NCBI GenBank assembly: GCA_964640175.1
Contig: CAZXFW010000002.1
Location: 1 to 64,000 of the forward strand
Source: JACKDX01 sp964640175
GTDB taxonomy: Bacteria > Myxococcota_A > Polyangia > Polyangiales > GCA-016699535
Direction: 5' to 3'
Length of the DNA stretch: 64,000 nucleotides
The first letter of the stretch is position 1, and each line of letters starts with the position of its first letter. The notes beneath the pieces were generated by a model. That model was not told the DNA's origin, ran no database searches, and worked only from the letters and a program-made list of their open reading frames with translations. Below, one piece after another: positions 35,565 to 42,982 of the stretch. Both the position numbers and the translations under genes were made by a program.

Positions 35565-38500
35565 CTAAGCAATCCCGTGACTTTTGAGACGGCGGTAAAA
35601 CGTGCGGCGGGGCATACCGAGCGCACGCGCTGCGGCAGCACGGTTCCATTGATGCGCGCTTAGCGCATTCAACATGCGTAGCCGTTCTTGTCCATCGTAG
35701 GCCTCTTCATCGGCTGGCAAAAGCACCATTTGCATCGCGGACTCGGTCGGCTTTGTAAGATCAGGAAAGCTGATGTCCTTTGCCTCAATCACACTGCCGT
35801 GTGCCAAAATGCATGCATTTAATAACACATGCTCAAGCTGACGCACGTTGCCTGGCCAATCAAAACGCCTGAGCGCATCCAACGCCTCATGCGATAAGCG
35901 TTTGTGTTTGTTTGCATCGCCCGCAGCCTGTTTTGCCAAAAAGTGTTCGCATAAGAGCGGGATGTCTTCTTTGCGGTTTCTAAGTGCAGGCACCGAAATC
36001 TCAATGACATTCAAACGGTAAAACAAGTCCTCACGAAACCGACCTTCTTGAACCAGTTGACGCAGATGTTGCTGAGACGCCGTAATAATACGCACGTCCA
36101 CATGTTCCTCACGCTCACTGCCCACAGGGCTGTACGTGCCATTTTGAAGCACCCTAAGAAGATTTGCTTGCATACGAGGTGGCATGTCAGCGATTTCATC
36201 AAGAAAAAGCGTCCCGCCTGCAGCCTGCGCCAGCACACCACGCCGATCCCGATCCGCTCCCGTAAATGATCCTTTGACGTGACCAAAGAGTTCACTCTCC
36301 AACAAACCCTCAGACAATGCCCCACAATTGACTGCTACAAATGGCGCTTGCCTTTGTGCGGACTCATGAATGGCACGCGCCACAAGTTCCTTGCCTACGC
36401 CGCTTTCGCCATACACCACTACTGGCACGCGGGATCCCGCCACACGCTCGATGCGTTCAAGCACGTGTCTCAGGGCGGTGCTTTGGCCCACCATGCCATA
36501 CGAGTTAATGTTGGAACTCAACTTGCCGTGGCTGCCTTGGAGCTCACGTTGGGCCTGCAGAAGCTCCTCGGTACGTAAATCCAGCATCCGCGTTTGCGCT
36601 TGATGCGCCTTTGCCAACGCAGCATTGGCATCTTCGAGTTCTGTGGTTCTGGCCCTTAGTGCCTCAAGCATGCGTGTTTTTTCAATGGCCAGTGCCGCTT
36701 GGTCAGCAAATGCAATCAAGAGTTCAAGATCATGATCGTGAAAACGACCACGCCGAGAACGGTGCTCCAGGTACAAGACGCCTAGCACCCCTGAGGTCCC
36801 TTGGATAGGTACGCACGCCACAGAGCGAAGCATCAAGTTGTGCACAGAGCGGTATTCGCTGAGCCGCGCATCGCCGGCAGCATCCGTCGTAACAATCGGG
36901 GTATTGTCAATGAACACCGCTTCGGCAATGGAACGACTCAACGCACCATCGGACGCTGCACCCAAGGCACGCGCCGTGTGGGTTTCCAATTGGCCATGTG
37001 CATTGGCCAGAACCACAAAACCTCGTTCTGCGCGAAAAAAACTAATAGCGCCGTCTGTAATGCGTTCAAGCAACCGATCCAAGCGTTCTTCACTTACCAA
37101 ACGCCGAACAATATCTAACAAATGGGTGATGCGATCACGCTCAATCATGTCTTTTTGAGAAATCTCGATTTCTTGCATGGTTCGCCCTTTTAGTTGAGTT
37201 GCGCGTTCGTAGTTCGCCTTGATCTCCCGTTTCCATGTGTCTGCCCAAAATGTATCTTGGGAGTCCTGCGGTAACCCGTTCGCAATTTCGCAGAGCACAT
37301 CATGCGCTTCACGTAGATACGCATAGGCCTGCATCGGTTGTTTTACATAGACCTGAGCCAACGCGGCAGACGCGCGCCACATCAGATCCCGATCGGCTCG
37401 TGTTTTGGCTTCCGCCAACGCCTGCTCCAACGAAGCTGCGGCTTGCTCGGCATGCCCCAACTTGACCTGACAAAAGCCCTCCAAGACAGCAAAACGTGAA
37501 CGCACATCCTCGGAATACACTTCATCAAGAACACATGCCGCAGCCTTAAGATGTGTTTCACACGCTGCCAAATCACTGGGGATTTGATACACTAGCGCCG
37601 ACTCAACCGCATCCAAATGTGTTTCAGCCACTTCGCGTTGTTGCCCCAACGACGCATACAACGCAATTGCGTCATCGTAGTCCTTAAACCCATCCGCCTG
37701 GTGCTCGTGACGAACGTTAATATCTGCCATGAGCGCTTGGGCTTGAGCCTGAACGCGCTTAATCCCCAGCCGCACGGCGTCTTTCATGACATCTTCAATT
37801 TGGTTACGCGCTTGCTCATACCGACCCGTTGCCACATGCAAATGCGCCAAATTGGCACGTGCCATTAAGTCCGAAGACAATTTACCTGCGCGTTTGGCGG
37901 ACGTGATGGCGACGGCATAGTGGTGTTCCGCCTTGGCATAGTGACCTCGCAACACTTCAATCACACCAAGATTCAAAGAAAAAAGCGCAATACTTCCGAT
38001 GTCTTCCAACTGACGCGCCAGCTTCAAGCTACTTGCATAGAGCTCATACGCTGCGTTGAAATCACCGCTTCTGTGTTTTGCAATGGCCATGTAATTGAGC
38101 ACATTGGCTTCGTCTGCTTTACGATCGTGCCTCTGCGCAAGCCCAAGCGCACGCTCATAACAGTGCGCTGCTTGATCGGGCTGTCCAAGATACTCATGCG
38201 CCATGCCCGAAGAAGTCAAAAGTTCGATACAGGCCGGATCATCGGAGCCAGTGCATGCTAACCCTTCTTCTGTGACATGCAGTGCTTGGGTGTAGTTACC
38301 CAGATTGAGATAGGCTTTCGCCCGCTCTTTGAACCAAAGGCTTCTATCCGATGTTCCCAAAGGTAGGCCCATGGCTTCAAGTTCTTCCAACGATGCCGCA
38401 AAGTCGCCTTGAGCGGCTTTGACACGGCCAAGCATCAGCCTGGCATGCGCTTTTCGTTCAGTAGACACTGCATGATCACTAAGCACACTTTGTAAAATGC

Positions 38501-40565
38501 TCACACTCTTTTCGTATTCCCCAAGCGCCTGGTACAGTTCAACCAATTGCAACGTGATTGTATGCCGCTCCTCGCCTTTCACATAAGGCAACCATTCCAT
38601 GTACCATCGGGCCACCTGAGAGATGGCGCCCGCCTTAAGTCCTCGTTCGCATGCAGCAGGCACATGCATGGCCATGAGTGTCGTTTTGCCACTTGAAAGC
38701 GCAAGCCACGCACGCTGCTCCAAAGAGAATGCAGTTGCATCAGGACGCTCTAATAGCTCCGCGGCCAGATGATGTTGACTCTCGCCGCTCGCCGTCGTTT
38801 TGACGATTTGGCTCAGCGCTTCATGGCTCAACACAACATCTGCGCCCTGGCGCTGAACCACATGCACGCGCTCAAGCTCAGTTAACCCTGGCAACAACGT
38901 ATCGCTGCTTCGTTGCGTTTGCTCAGAAGCAGACGTAGGCGGTGGTATCTGCAGCATACATTTTGGAAAGCTACCGCCCGCTAAGACAAGAGCTTGCACA
39001 AGCGTCTGCGCTTCTGGACTGAGCTCTTTATAAAGCGCCAGGTGTCTGGCGCGAACAGCGTCGCTAATTTCACACAAACGAACATCGCTGGCTGACAATG
39101 CCCCGCGGTCACTTAAACGTGCCAATAAGGCCAACGTCTGCGCCGGATGCCCTTGAGTGCGCTGCCAAATTGCCCGATGCACAGAGTCATCTACGCTCCC
39201 AAGCGCTGCATCGGTCAACTGATGCACTTGTGCTGGCCCTAGCGCCTCAAGTGTGACATGCGTGTCAAACGCTAATTCTTCCGGCAACACACGGCCTGTG
39301 GCCACCACCGCAAGCGCACCCTTTGCATTGCCGTAAAGTAATGCACGTAACCATTCCAGCATCCCTACTTGAGCACGGTCAAGATTGTCGATTAAGAGCG
39401 CGAACGGCATGCGACGAGCAAGTTCGTCCATGTCTTTCGCCAAACGAGCGAAATTTGCATCTTCGCCTGAATCACGCATCGACTGCGACATGTCTTGCGA
39501 CGAATTGTCCTGCAGCCACATCCTGGTTTGTTGGGCCAGCGATTCCATCGCGCCCATGGCATCATGGCTCCGCACGTCCACGTGAAGCACAAAGATCCCC
39601 GACAACTGCAAACGCCATCGAAGCTGCGTCAACAACGCGCTCTTTCCCATGCCATCCTCTGCTGCGATCCACGCACTCCATGGCTCACGTTCTTTTTTTG
39701 TATGCCGCAGATGACGTTGCACGCGTAACTCCAAATCCGTCACGTTCGCTTCGTCACCACGCAGCATCGGGGGCACAAAGACCTGATAAGCACGCTCTTT
39801 TTTTAGGGAAGGCGCAATCGCCTCCAATGCTGCAGCAAACTCTGAAGCCGCAGCCGTTCGCTTTGACGGCTCAGGACAAAGCGCACGGGATGCCACCTCC
39901 AACGCACGCGCACTCGTTGCGTCGGCAAGCTCGGAAGCTCTCTTGAAAGGGGCGTGTCCTGTCAACGCATACCACAGCGTTGCCCCAAGCCCATAGACAT
40001 CGCTTTGTGTCGTGGGACTTTCTCCTTTCAACAACTCTGGCGCCATAAACGCCGGTGTCCCGCCACGCAACGAACCTCCAGCATGATAGCCTGCCAATCC
40101 AAAATCAATCAGCCACGGGTTACCTCTGCCGTCCAAGATAATATTGTTAGGCTTGATGTCGCCATGCACCATACCTGCGCGATGCACCGAGGCAAGAATG
40201 TGCGCGAGCTGCACCATGCACTCAAGCACATCCACACCATGCACATGGTTGCCGTCAATTGCCTCTTTAAGGGTGAGCCCTTCAATATAGGTGCGTACAA
40301 AAAATGGCTGTCTGTGATCATGCGCACGCCCGTTTTCAGCTGGCATCAATCCAAAATCGAGCACCCGCGCCACACCAGGAACCGCCAACCCTGAAAGCAT
40401 TTGAAACTCTCGGCTCAGCGCGTGTTCGAGCCAAGGCTTGGCCTCTATACTGAGTGCCTTTAACGCCACTTCGATTCCTGCCACCCGGTCGAGCGCTAAA
40501 TACACCGCGCCCCCTCCCCCTTGCCCAAGCAAACATTGCAATTGGTAGCGTTGAGGAAGCTTCAC
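35565..40565 (-). CDS. Ser/Thr kinase - AAA ATPase - TPR - GAF - sigma-54 activator fusion
   Basis: 1666 residues, GTG start (an in-frame TAA lies 12 bases upstream). Domains in order: protein kinase (about 7-255; G-loop GQGGGGAV, Lys36, catalytic HGDIKPNN with Asp136, DFG 154-156, APE-like APEL); an AAA/STAND-like ATPase (about 290-600; Walker A EDGMGKS ending at Ser309, LLIDNLD); TPR repeats (about 620-1090); a GAF domain (about 1150-1310); a coiled coil; a sigma-54 AAA+ domain (1355-1590; Walker A GESGVGKE 1386-1393, GSFTGA 1432-1437, LDEIAD 1455-1460); and a Fis-type HTH (about 1634-1662). It should couple kinase and ligand sensing directly to transcription from sigma-54 promoters. Non-RD kinase (HGD). 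The 41860 kinase gene lies just upstream. Confidence 0.93.
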   Translation of the reverse strand: MKLPQRYQLQCLLGQGGGGAVYLALDRVAGIEVALKALSIEAKPWLEHALSREFQMLSGLAVPGVARVLDFGLMPAENGRAHDHRQPFFVRTYIEGLTLKEAIDGNHVHGVDVLECMVQLAHILASVHRAGMVHGDIKPNNIILDGRGNPWLIDFGLAGYHAGGSLRGGTPAFMAPELLKGESPTTQSDVYGLGATLWYALTGHAPFKRASELADATSARALEVASRALCPEPSKRTAAASEFAAALEAIAPSLKKERAYQVFVPPMLRGDEANVTDLELRVQRHLRHTKKEREPWSAWIAAEDGMGKSALLTQLRWRLQLSGIFVLHVDVRSHDAMGAMESLAQQTRMWLQDNSSQDMSQSMRDSGEDANFARLAKDMDELARRMPFALLIDNLDRAQVGMLEWLRALLYGNAKGALAVVATGRVLPEELAFDTHVTLEALGPAQVHQLTDAALGSVDDSVHRAIWQRTQGHPAQTLALLARLSDRGALSASDVRLCEISDAVRARHLALYKELSPEAQTLVQALVLAGGSFPKCMLQIPPPTSASEQTQRSSDTLLPGLTELERVHVVQRQGADVVLSHEALSQIVKTTASGESQHHLAAELLERPDATAFSLEQRAWLALSSGKTTLMAMHVPAACERGLKAGAISQVARWYMEWLPYVKGEERHTITLQLVELYQALGEYEKSVSILQSVLSDHAVSTERKAHARLMLGRVKAAQGDFAASLEELEAMGLPLGTSDRSLWFKERAKAYLNLGNYTQALHVTEEGLACTGSDDPACIELLTSSGMAHEYLGQPDQAAHCYERALGLAQRHDRKADEANVLNYMAIAKHRSGDFNAAYELYASSLKLARQLEDIGSIALFSLNLGVIEVLRGHYAKAEHHYAVAITSAKRAGKLSSDLMARANLAHLHVATGRYEQARNQIEDVMKDAVRLGIKRVQAQAQALMADINVRHEHQADGFKDYDDAIALYASLGQQREVAETHLDAVESALVYQIPSDLAACETHLKAAACVLDEVYSEDVRSRFAVLEGFCQVKLGHAEQAAASLEQALAEAKTRADRDLMWRASAALAQVYVKQPMQAYAYLREAHDVLCEIANGLPQDSQDTFWADTWKREIKANYERATQLKGRTMQEIEISQKDMIERDRITHLLDIVRRLVSEERLDRLLERITDGAISFFRAERGFVVLANAHGQLETHTARALGAASDGALSRSIAEAVFIDNTPIVTTDAAGDARLSEYRSVHNLMLRSVACVPIQGTSGVLGVLYLEHRSRRGRFHDHDLELLIAFADQAALAIEKTRMLEALRARTTELEDANAALAKAHQAQTRMLDLRTEELLQAQRELQGSHGKLSSNINSYGMVGQSTALRHVLERIERVAGSRVPVVVYGESGVGKELVARAIHESAQRQAPFVAVNCGALSEGLLESELFGHVKGSFTGADRDRRGVLAQAAGGTLFLDEIADMPPRMQANLLRVLQNGTYSPVGSEREEHVDVRIITASQQHLRQLVQEGRFREDLFYRLNVIEISVPALRNRKEDIPLLCEHFLAKQAAGDANKHKRLSHEALDALRRFDWPGNVRQLEHVLLNACILAHGSVIEAKDISFPDLTKPTESAMQMVLLPADEEAYDGQERLRMLNALSAHQWNRAAAARALGMPRRTFYRRLKSHGIA

Positions 40566-40584
40566 CGTATAAGATTAGCACACC

Positions 40585-40631
40585 TGGCTCACTCCTGCAC
40601 AACCTGAGCCACTGTGTGCCAAAATGAGCCA
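40585..40631 (-). repeat. Helically phased TGGC(A/T)CA repeats upstream of the kinase/sigma-54 regulator
   Basis: On the minus strand TGGCTCA (40631-40625), TGGCACA (40621-40615) and TGGCTCA (40611-40605) are spaced exactly 10 bases apart, and an inverted copy TGAGCCA lies at 40591-40585, 20 bases on. They fill the 74-base gap between the two kinase genes, 20-66 bases before the GTG start. This is the layout of an operator or enhancer with one protein per helical turn. Confidence 0.55.
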
Positions 40632-40639
40632 ATCATGCT

Positions 40640-41860
40640 TTATTTTCGAGGTTTTGGCGCTCGATGAGGCTCGGTAGGGCGGCGAAGAGGGCGCGGGGGC
40701 TCAGGCTCTGAACGCATTTCACCCAAGTCCACCGAAAGCGCATCGGGGCCAAACTCCAACGTTAAACTGTTCTTATCGGTTGCGATGTTGCCTAAGGGCT
40801 CCGAGAGCATCCGAATATCTTCCAATAAGGAGTCGTCATCAAAGTGATCCACCACGCCCTGCCGCGAACCCAAGTCCATGGGATCCTCTTCAAGCATGAG
40901 ATTGGCAACGCTTGCATCGGGAAGCGTCAGCTCTTCTTGCAAAGGAAGCCATGCACGAATGGCATTCATATACGCTTTCAGACCATGACTTCCCACCAAC
41001 CAACCTTGACTGACTGCGACAGTTTCAAGCGCAAGAGCTAACGCCGTCGCATTTTCTGTACGCTTGAGACGCTCTTTGGCCAGCGCCTTGAGCACAACCG
41101 CTTCAAGACTTGCGGGATAATCGACCACTACCGTGGATGGCAACGCCACTTCTTGTTCTACCGCCGCTGTCATCATTTCCAAATCGGTCCCAGAGAATGC
41201 GCGACAATGTGTGGTGAGTTCGTATAAGACCACCCCCAGCGCAAACACGTCTGCGCGGCCATCAAGCTTGCGCCCTTGGATTTGTTCGGGCGACATGTAC
41301 CCATGCGTGCCGGTAATAACCCCTGAGCCCGTTCCAAGGCCTTCTGTGGTCTGCGCCACGCCAAAGTCCAACACTTTGACATGACCTGTACTTCCCACCA
41401 TGAGGTTATCGGGCGTTACATCACGATGCACCACTTCCGTGATGCCAGAACCTGGATGCTGGAAGTTGTGTGCGTAGCCTAAGACATCTGCCGCTTGAAT
41501 GATGATGCCGCACGCCACAGGGTAAGGAATTGGAAGCCTTGCTTGGGCGGACGCTTGCACGATCTGGGATACACTGTAGCCACGTACATACTCCATGGCG
41601 ATATACCATTGGCCTTCGGCCCTGCCGAACTCGTACACCTGCGGCAAGCCCGGATGGTCCAAAAGGCTAAGTAGCAGCGCTTCATTTTTAAACAGCCTTA
41701 ACACCCGTTCATTGTCCGCTAAATGACGAAAGAGCCGCTTGACTACCACCGGCCGCATAAACCCGGAGCGGCCACGCTGCACCGCCAAAAAGACCTCGGC
41801 CATCCCCCCTGTAGCCACCTTGTGATGCAGTTCATAGCGCCCAAATAGCGTTGCGTTCAT
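40640..41860 (-). CDS. Eukaryotic-like serine/threonine protein kinase
   Basis: 406 residues, no membrane segment. The kinase domain fills about 7-275: G-loop KVATGGMAEVFLA, the ATP lysine in PVVVKRLFRHL, catalytic loop VVHRDVTPDN (catalytic Asp; Thr-Pro in place of the usual Lys-Pro, as in many myxobacterial kinases), DFG in VLDFGVAQ, the activation segment TGTHGYMSPEQ, and DVFALGVVLYEL. The C-terminal 120 residues are acidic then basic and probably disordered (EPEPPRPLRRPTEPH). Directly upstream of the kinase/sigma-54 fusion gene in the same orientation, a possible phosphorylation partner. Confidence 0.92.
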   Translation of the reverse strand: MNATLFGRYELHHKVATGGMAEVFLAVQRGRSGFMRPVVVKRLFRHLADNERVLRLFKNEALLLSLLDHPGLPQVYEFGRAEGQWYIAMEYVRGYSVSQIVQASAQARLPIPYPVACGIIIQAADVLGYAHNFQHPGSGITEVVHRDVTPDNLMVGSTGHVKVLDFGVAQTTEGLGTGSGVITGTHGYMSPEQIQGRKLDGRADVFALGVVLYELTTHCRAFSGTDLEMMTAAVEQEVALPSTVVVDYPASLEAVVLKALAKERLKRTENATALALALETVAVSQGWLVGSHGLKAYMNAIRAWLPLQEELTLPDASVANLMLEEDPMDLGSRQGVVDHFDDDSLLEDIRMLSEPLGNIATDKNSLTLEFGPDALSVDLGEMRSEPEPPRPLRRPTEPHRAPKPRK

Positions 41861-41965
41861 AATGGCTACCTTATCCCGTCAATCCACCCAAATGCGAAGA
41901 TTTTTATCAGAAGCGCCTCAAAATAGTTTCCGCAATCCTTCGCCTGTCATAGAAATTCACAGGCC

Positions 41966-42814
41966 ATGAAGCAAGTGCTCAAAGGACAAACTGTAGTGAT
42001 TACTGGCGCAGGCCGCGGCATTGGCCTTGCTCAAGCCAATTATTGCGCAGGCCTTGGAGCCAATGTCGTCATCGTCGACTCGGGGGCCGAGATGGATGGC
42101 ACGGGCTCCGATGCCTTGCTTGCACCGAAAGTAGCTCGTGACATTGGCCGCCAGGGCGGCGTCGCATTCCCCTGCGCGTTGGACGTTCGTGCCGAAGGAG
42201 CCTGTGCCGAAGTGATTGACCTATGCGTACGCAGGTTTGAAAAAATCGATGCGATTGTTCTTAACGCAGGCATTCATACCGAAACACCCTTGCGGCATAT
42301 GCACTCAGAGCACCTAAGGACGTCGCTCGAATACATACAGGCCGCCTACACTTGGACCACCCATGCCATTGACCATTGGTGGGACAGTAATCAGTCCGGC
42401 GCATTGCTTCTCACCACGTCATCACGCGCTTGGTACGGCCAAGCACACCAGGCGCATCTTAGCACCATCGATGCAAGCATTGTCGCATTGGTCAAAAGCG
42501 CTGCACTTGAGCTTCGCCACAAGCCGATTCGAATCAATGCCATTGCACCCTGTGCCCTGAGTCGCCAAACAGAGCACACGCCCGAGTTTCGTCGTGTCGG
42601 TATGGATGCAATGAGCCCCGAACACATTGCGCCTGTCGCAGCGTTTTTGATTTCACCGCTGGCAAAAGACATCCACGGCGAAGTCCTTGCTGTCACAGGC
42701 CACCGCATTTACAGCTTCCAGACGCTGCAAACCCCAGGGGTGTTTACCACCCACGGCATCTCTGAGCTCTCCGACCTTGAGCCCTTGGTGCAAAAAGCCC
42801 TTCGTTCATCCTAG
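41966..42814 (+). CDS. SDR-family protein with altered YxxxK catalytic site
   Basis: 282 residues, Rossmann-fold SDR resembling 3-oxoacyl-ACP reductases and hydroxysteroid dehydrogenase-like proteins. The cofactor loop TGAGRGIG (13-20) and NAG motif (VLNAGIH, around 100-104) are intact, and ALELRHKPIRINAIAP places the alignment. At the catalytic position, where YxxxK is expected, the sequence reads L165-STI-D169, so both Tyr and Lys are missing; a serine is kept at about 152-153. Probably a nucleotide-binding pseudo-enzyme or an SDR with different chemistry. Divergent from the kinase gene, 105 bases apart. Confidence 0.8.
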   Translation: MKQVLKGQTVVITGAGRGIGLAQANYCAGLGANVVIVDSGAEMDGTGSDALLAPKVARDIGRQGGVAFPCALDVRAEGACAEVIDLCVRRFEKIDAIVLNAGIHTETPLRHMHSEHLRTSLEYIQAAYTWTTHAIDHWWDSNQSGALLLTTSSRAWYGQAHQAHLSTIDASIVALVKSAALELRHKPIRINAIAPCALSRQTEHTPEFRRVGMDAMSPEHIAPVAAFLISPLAKDIHGEVLAVTGHRIYSFQTLQTPGVFTTHGISELSDLEPLVQKALRSS

Positions 42815-42901
42815 TCTCTTCTGTCTAACCACCTGGCCTTGAGGCGCGTTATTTGGCACCGCCCTAACCCGAAACGACGTCCTTTAGCTCAGCCTCGGGA
42901 T

Positions 42902-42930
42902 TTGCTTGGCTTAAAAAAATCTGCTATATG
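42902..42930 (+). promoter_or_regulatory. Sigma-70-type promoter of the surface protein gene
   Basis: TTGCTT (42902-42907), 17-base spacer, TATATG (42925-42930) with a T just ahead of a GC, giving a predicted start near 42937 and a leader of about 46 bases to the ATG at 42983. Confidence 0.5.
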
Positions 42931-42938
42931 ATGCCGGA

Positions 42939-42960
42939 GCAGCGCCGCTCAAGGTGCTGC
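42939..42960 (+). promoter_or_regulatory. 5' leader stem-loop
   Basis: GCAGCGCC (42939-42946) pairs with GGTGCTGC (42953-42960) over an 8-bp stem with one G-U pair and a 6-base loop, at the very start of the predicted mRNA and before the AGAGGAG ribosome-binding site. Could protect the transcript; no evidence for a ligand. Confidence 0.35.
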
Positions 42961-42982
42961 CTTTGGTAGAGGAGCCTCGTCC

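Noticed and set aside
40605..40621. Sigma-54 promoter (TGGCAC ... GC) upstream of the kinase/sigma-54 regulator
   Set aside because: The TGGCAC on the minus strand is there, but the downstream GC is one base too near (9 instead of 10 bases between GG and GC), and TTGC is absent. The repeats explain the match better.
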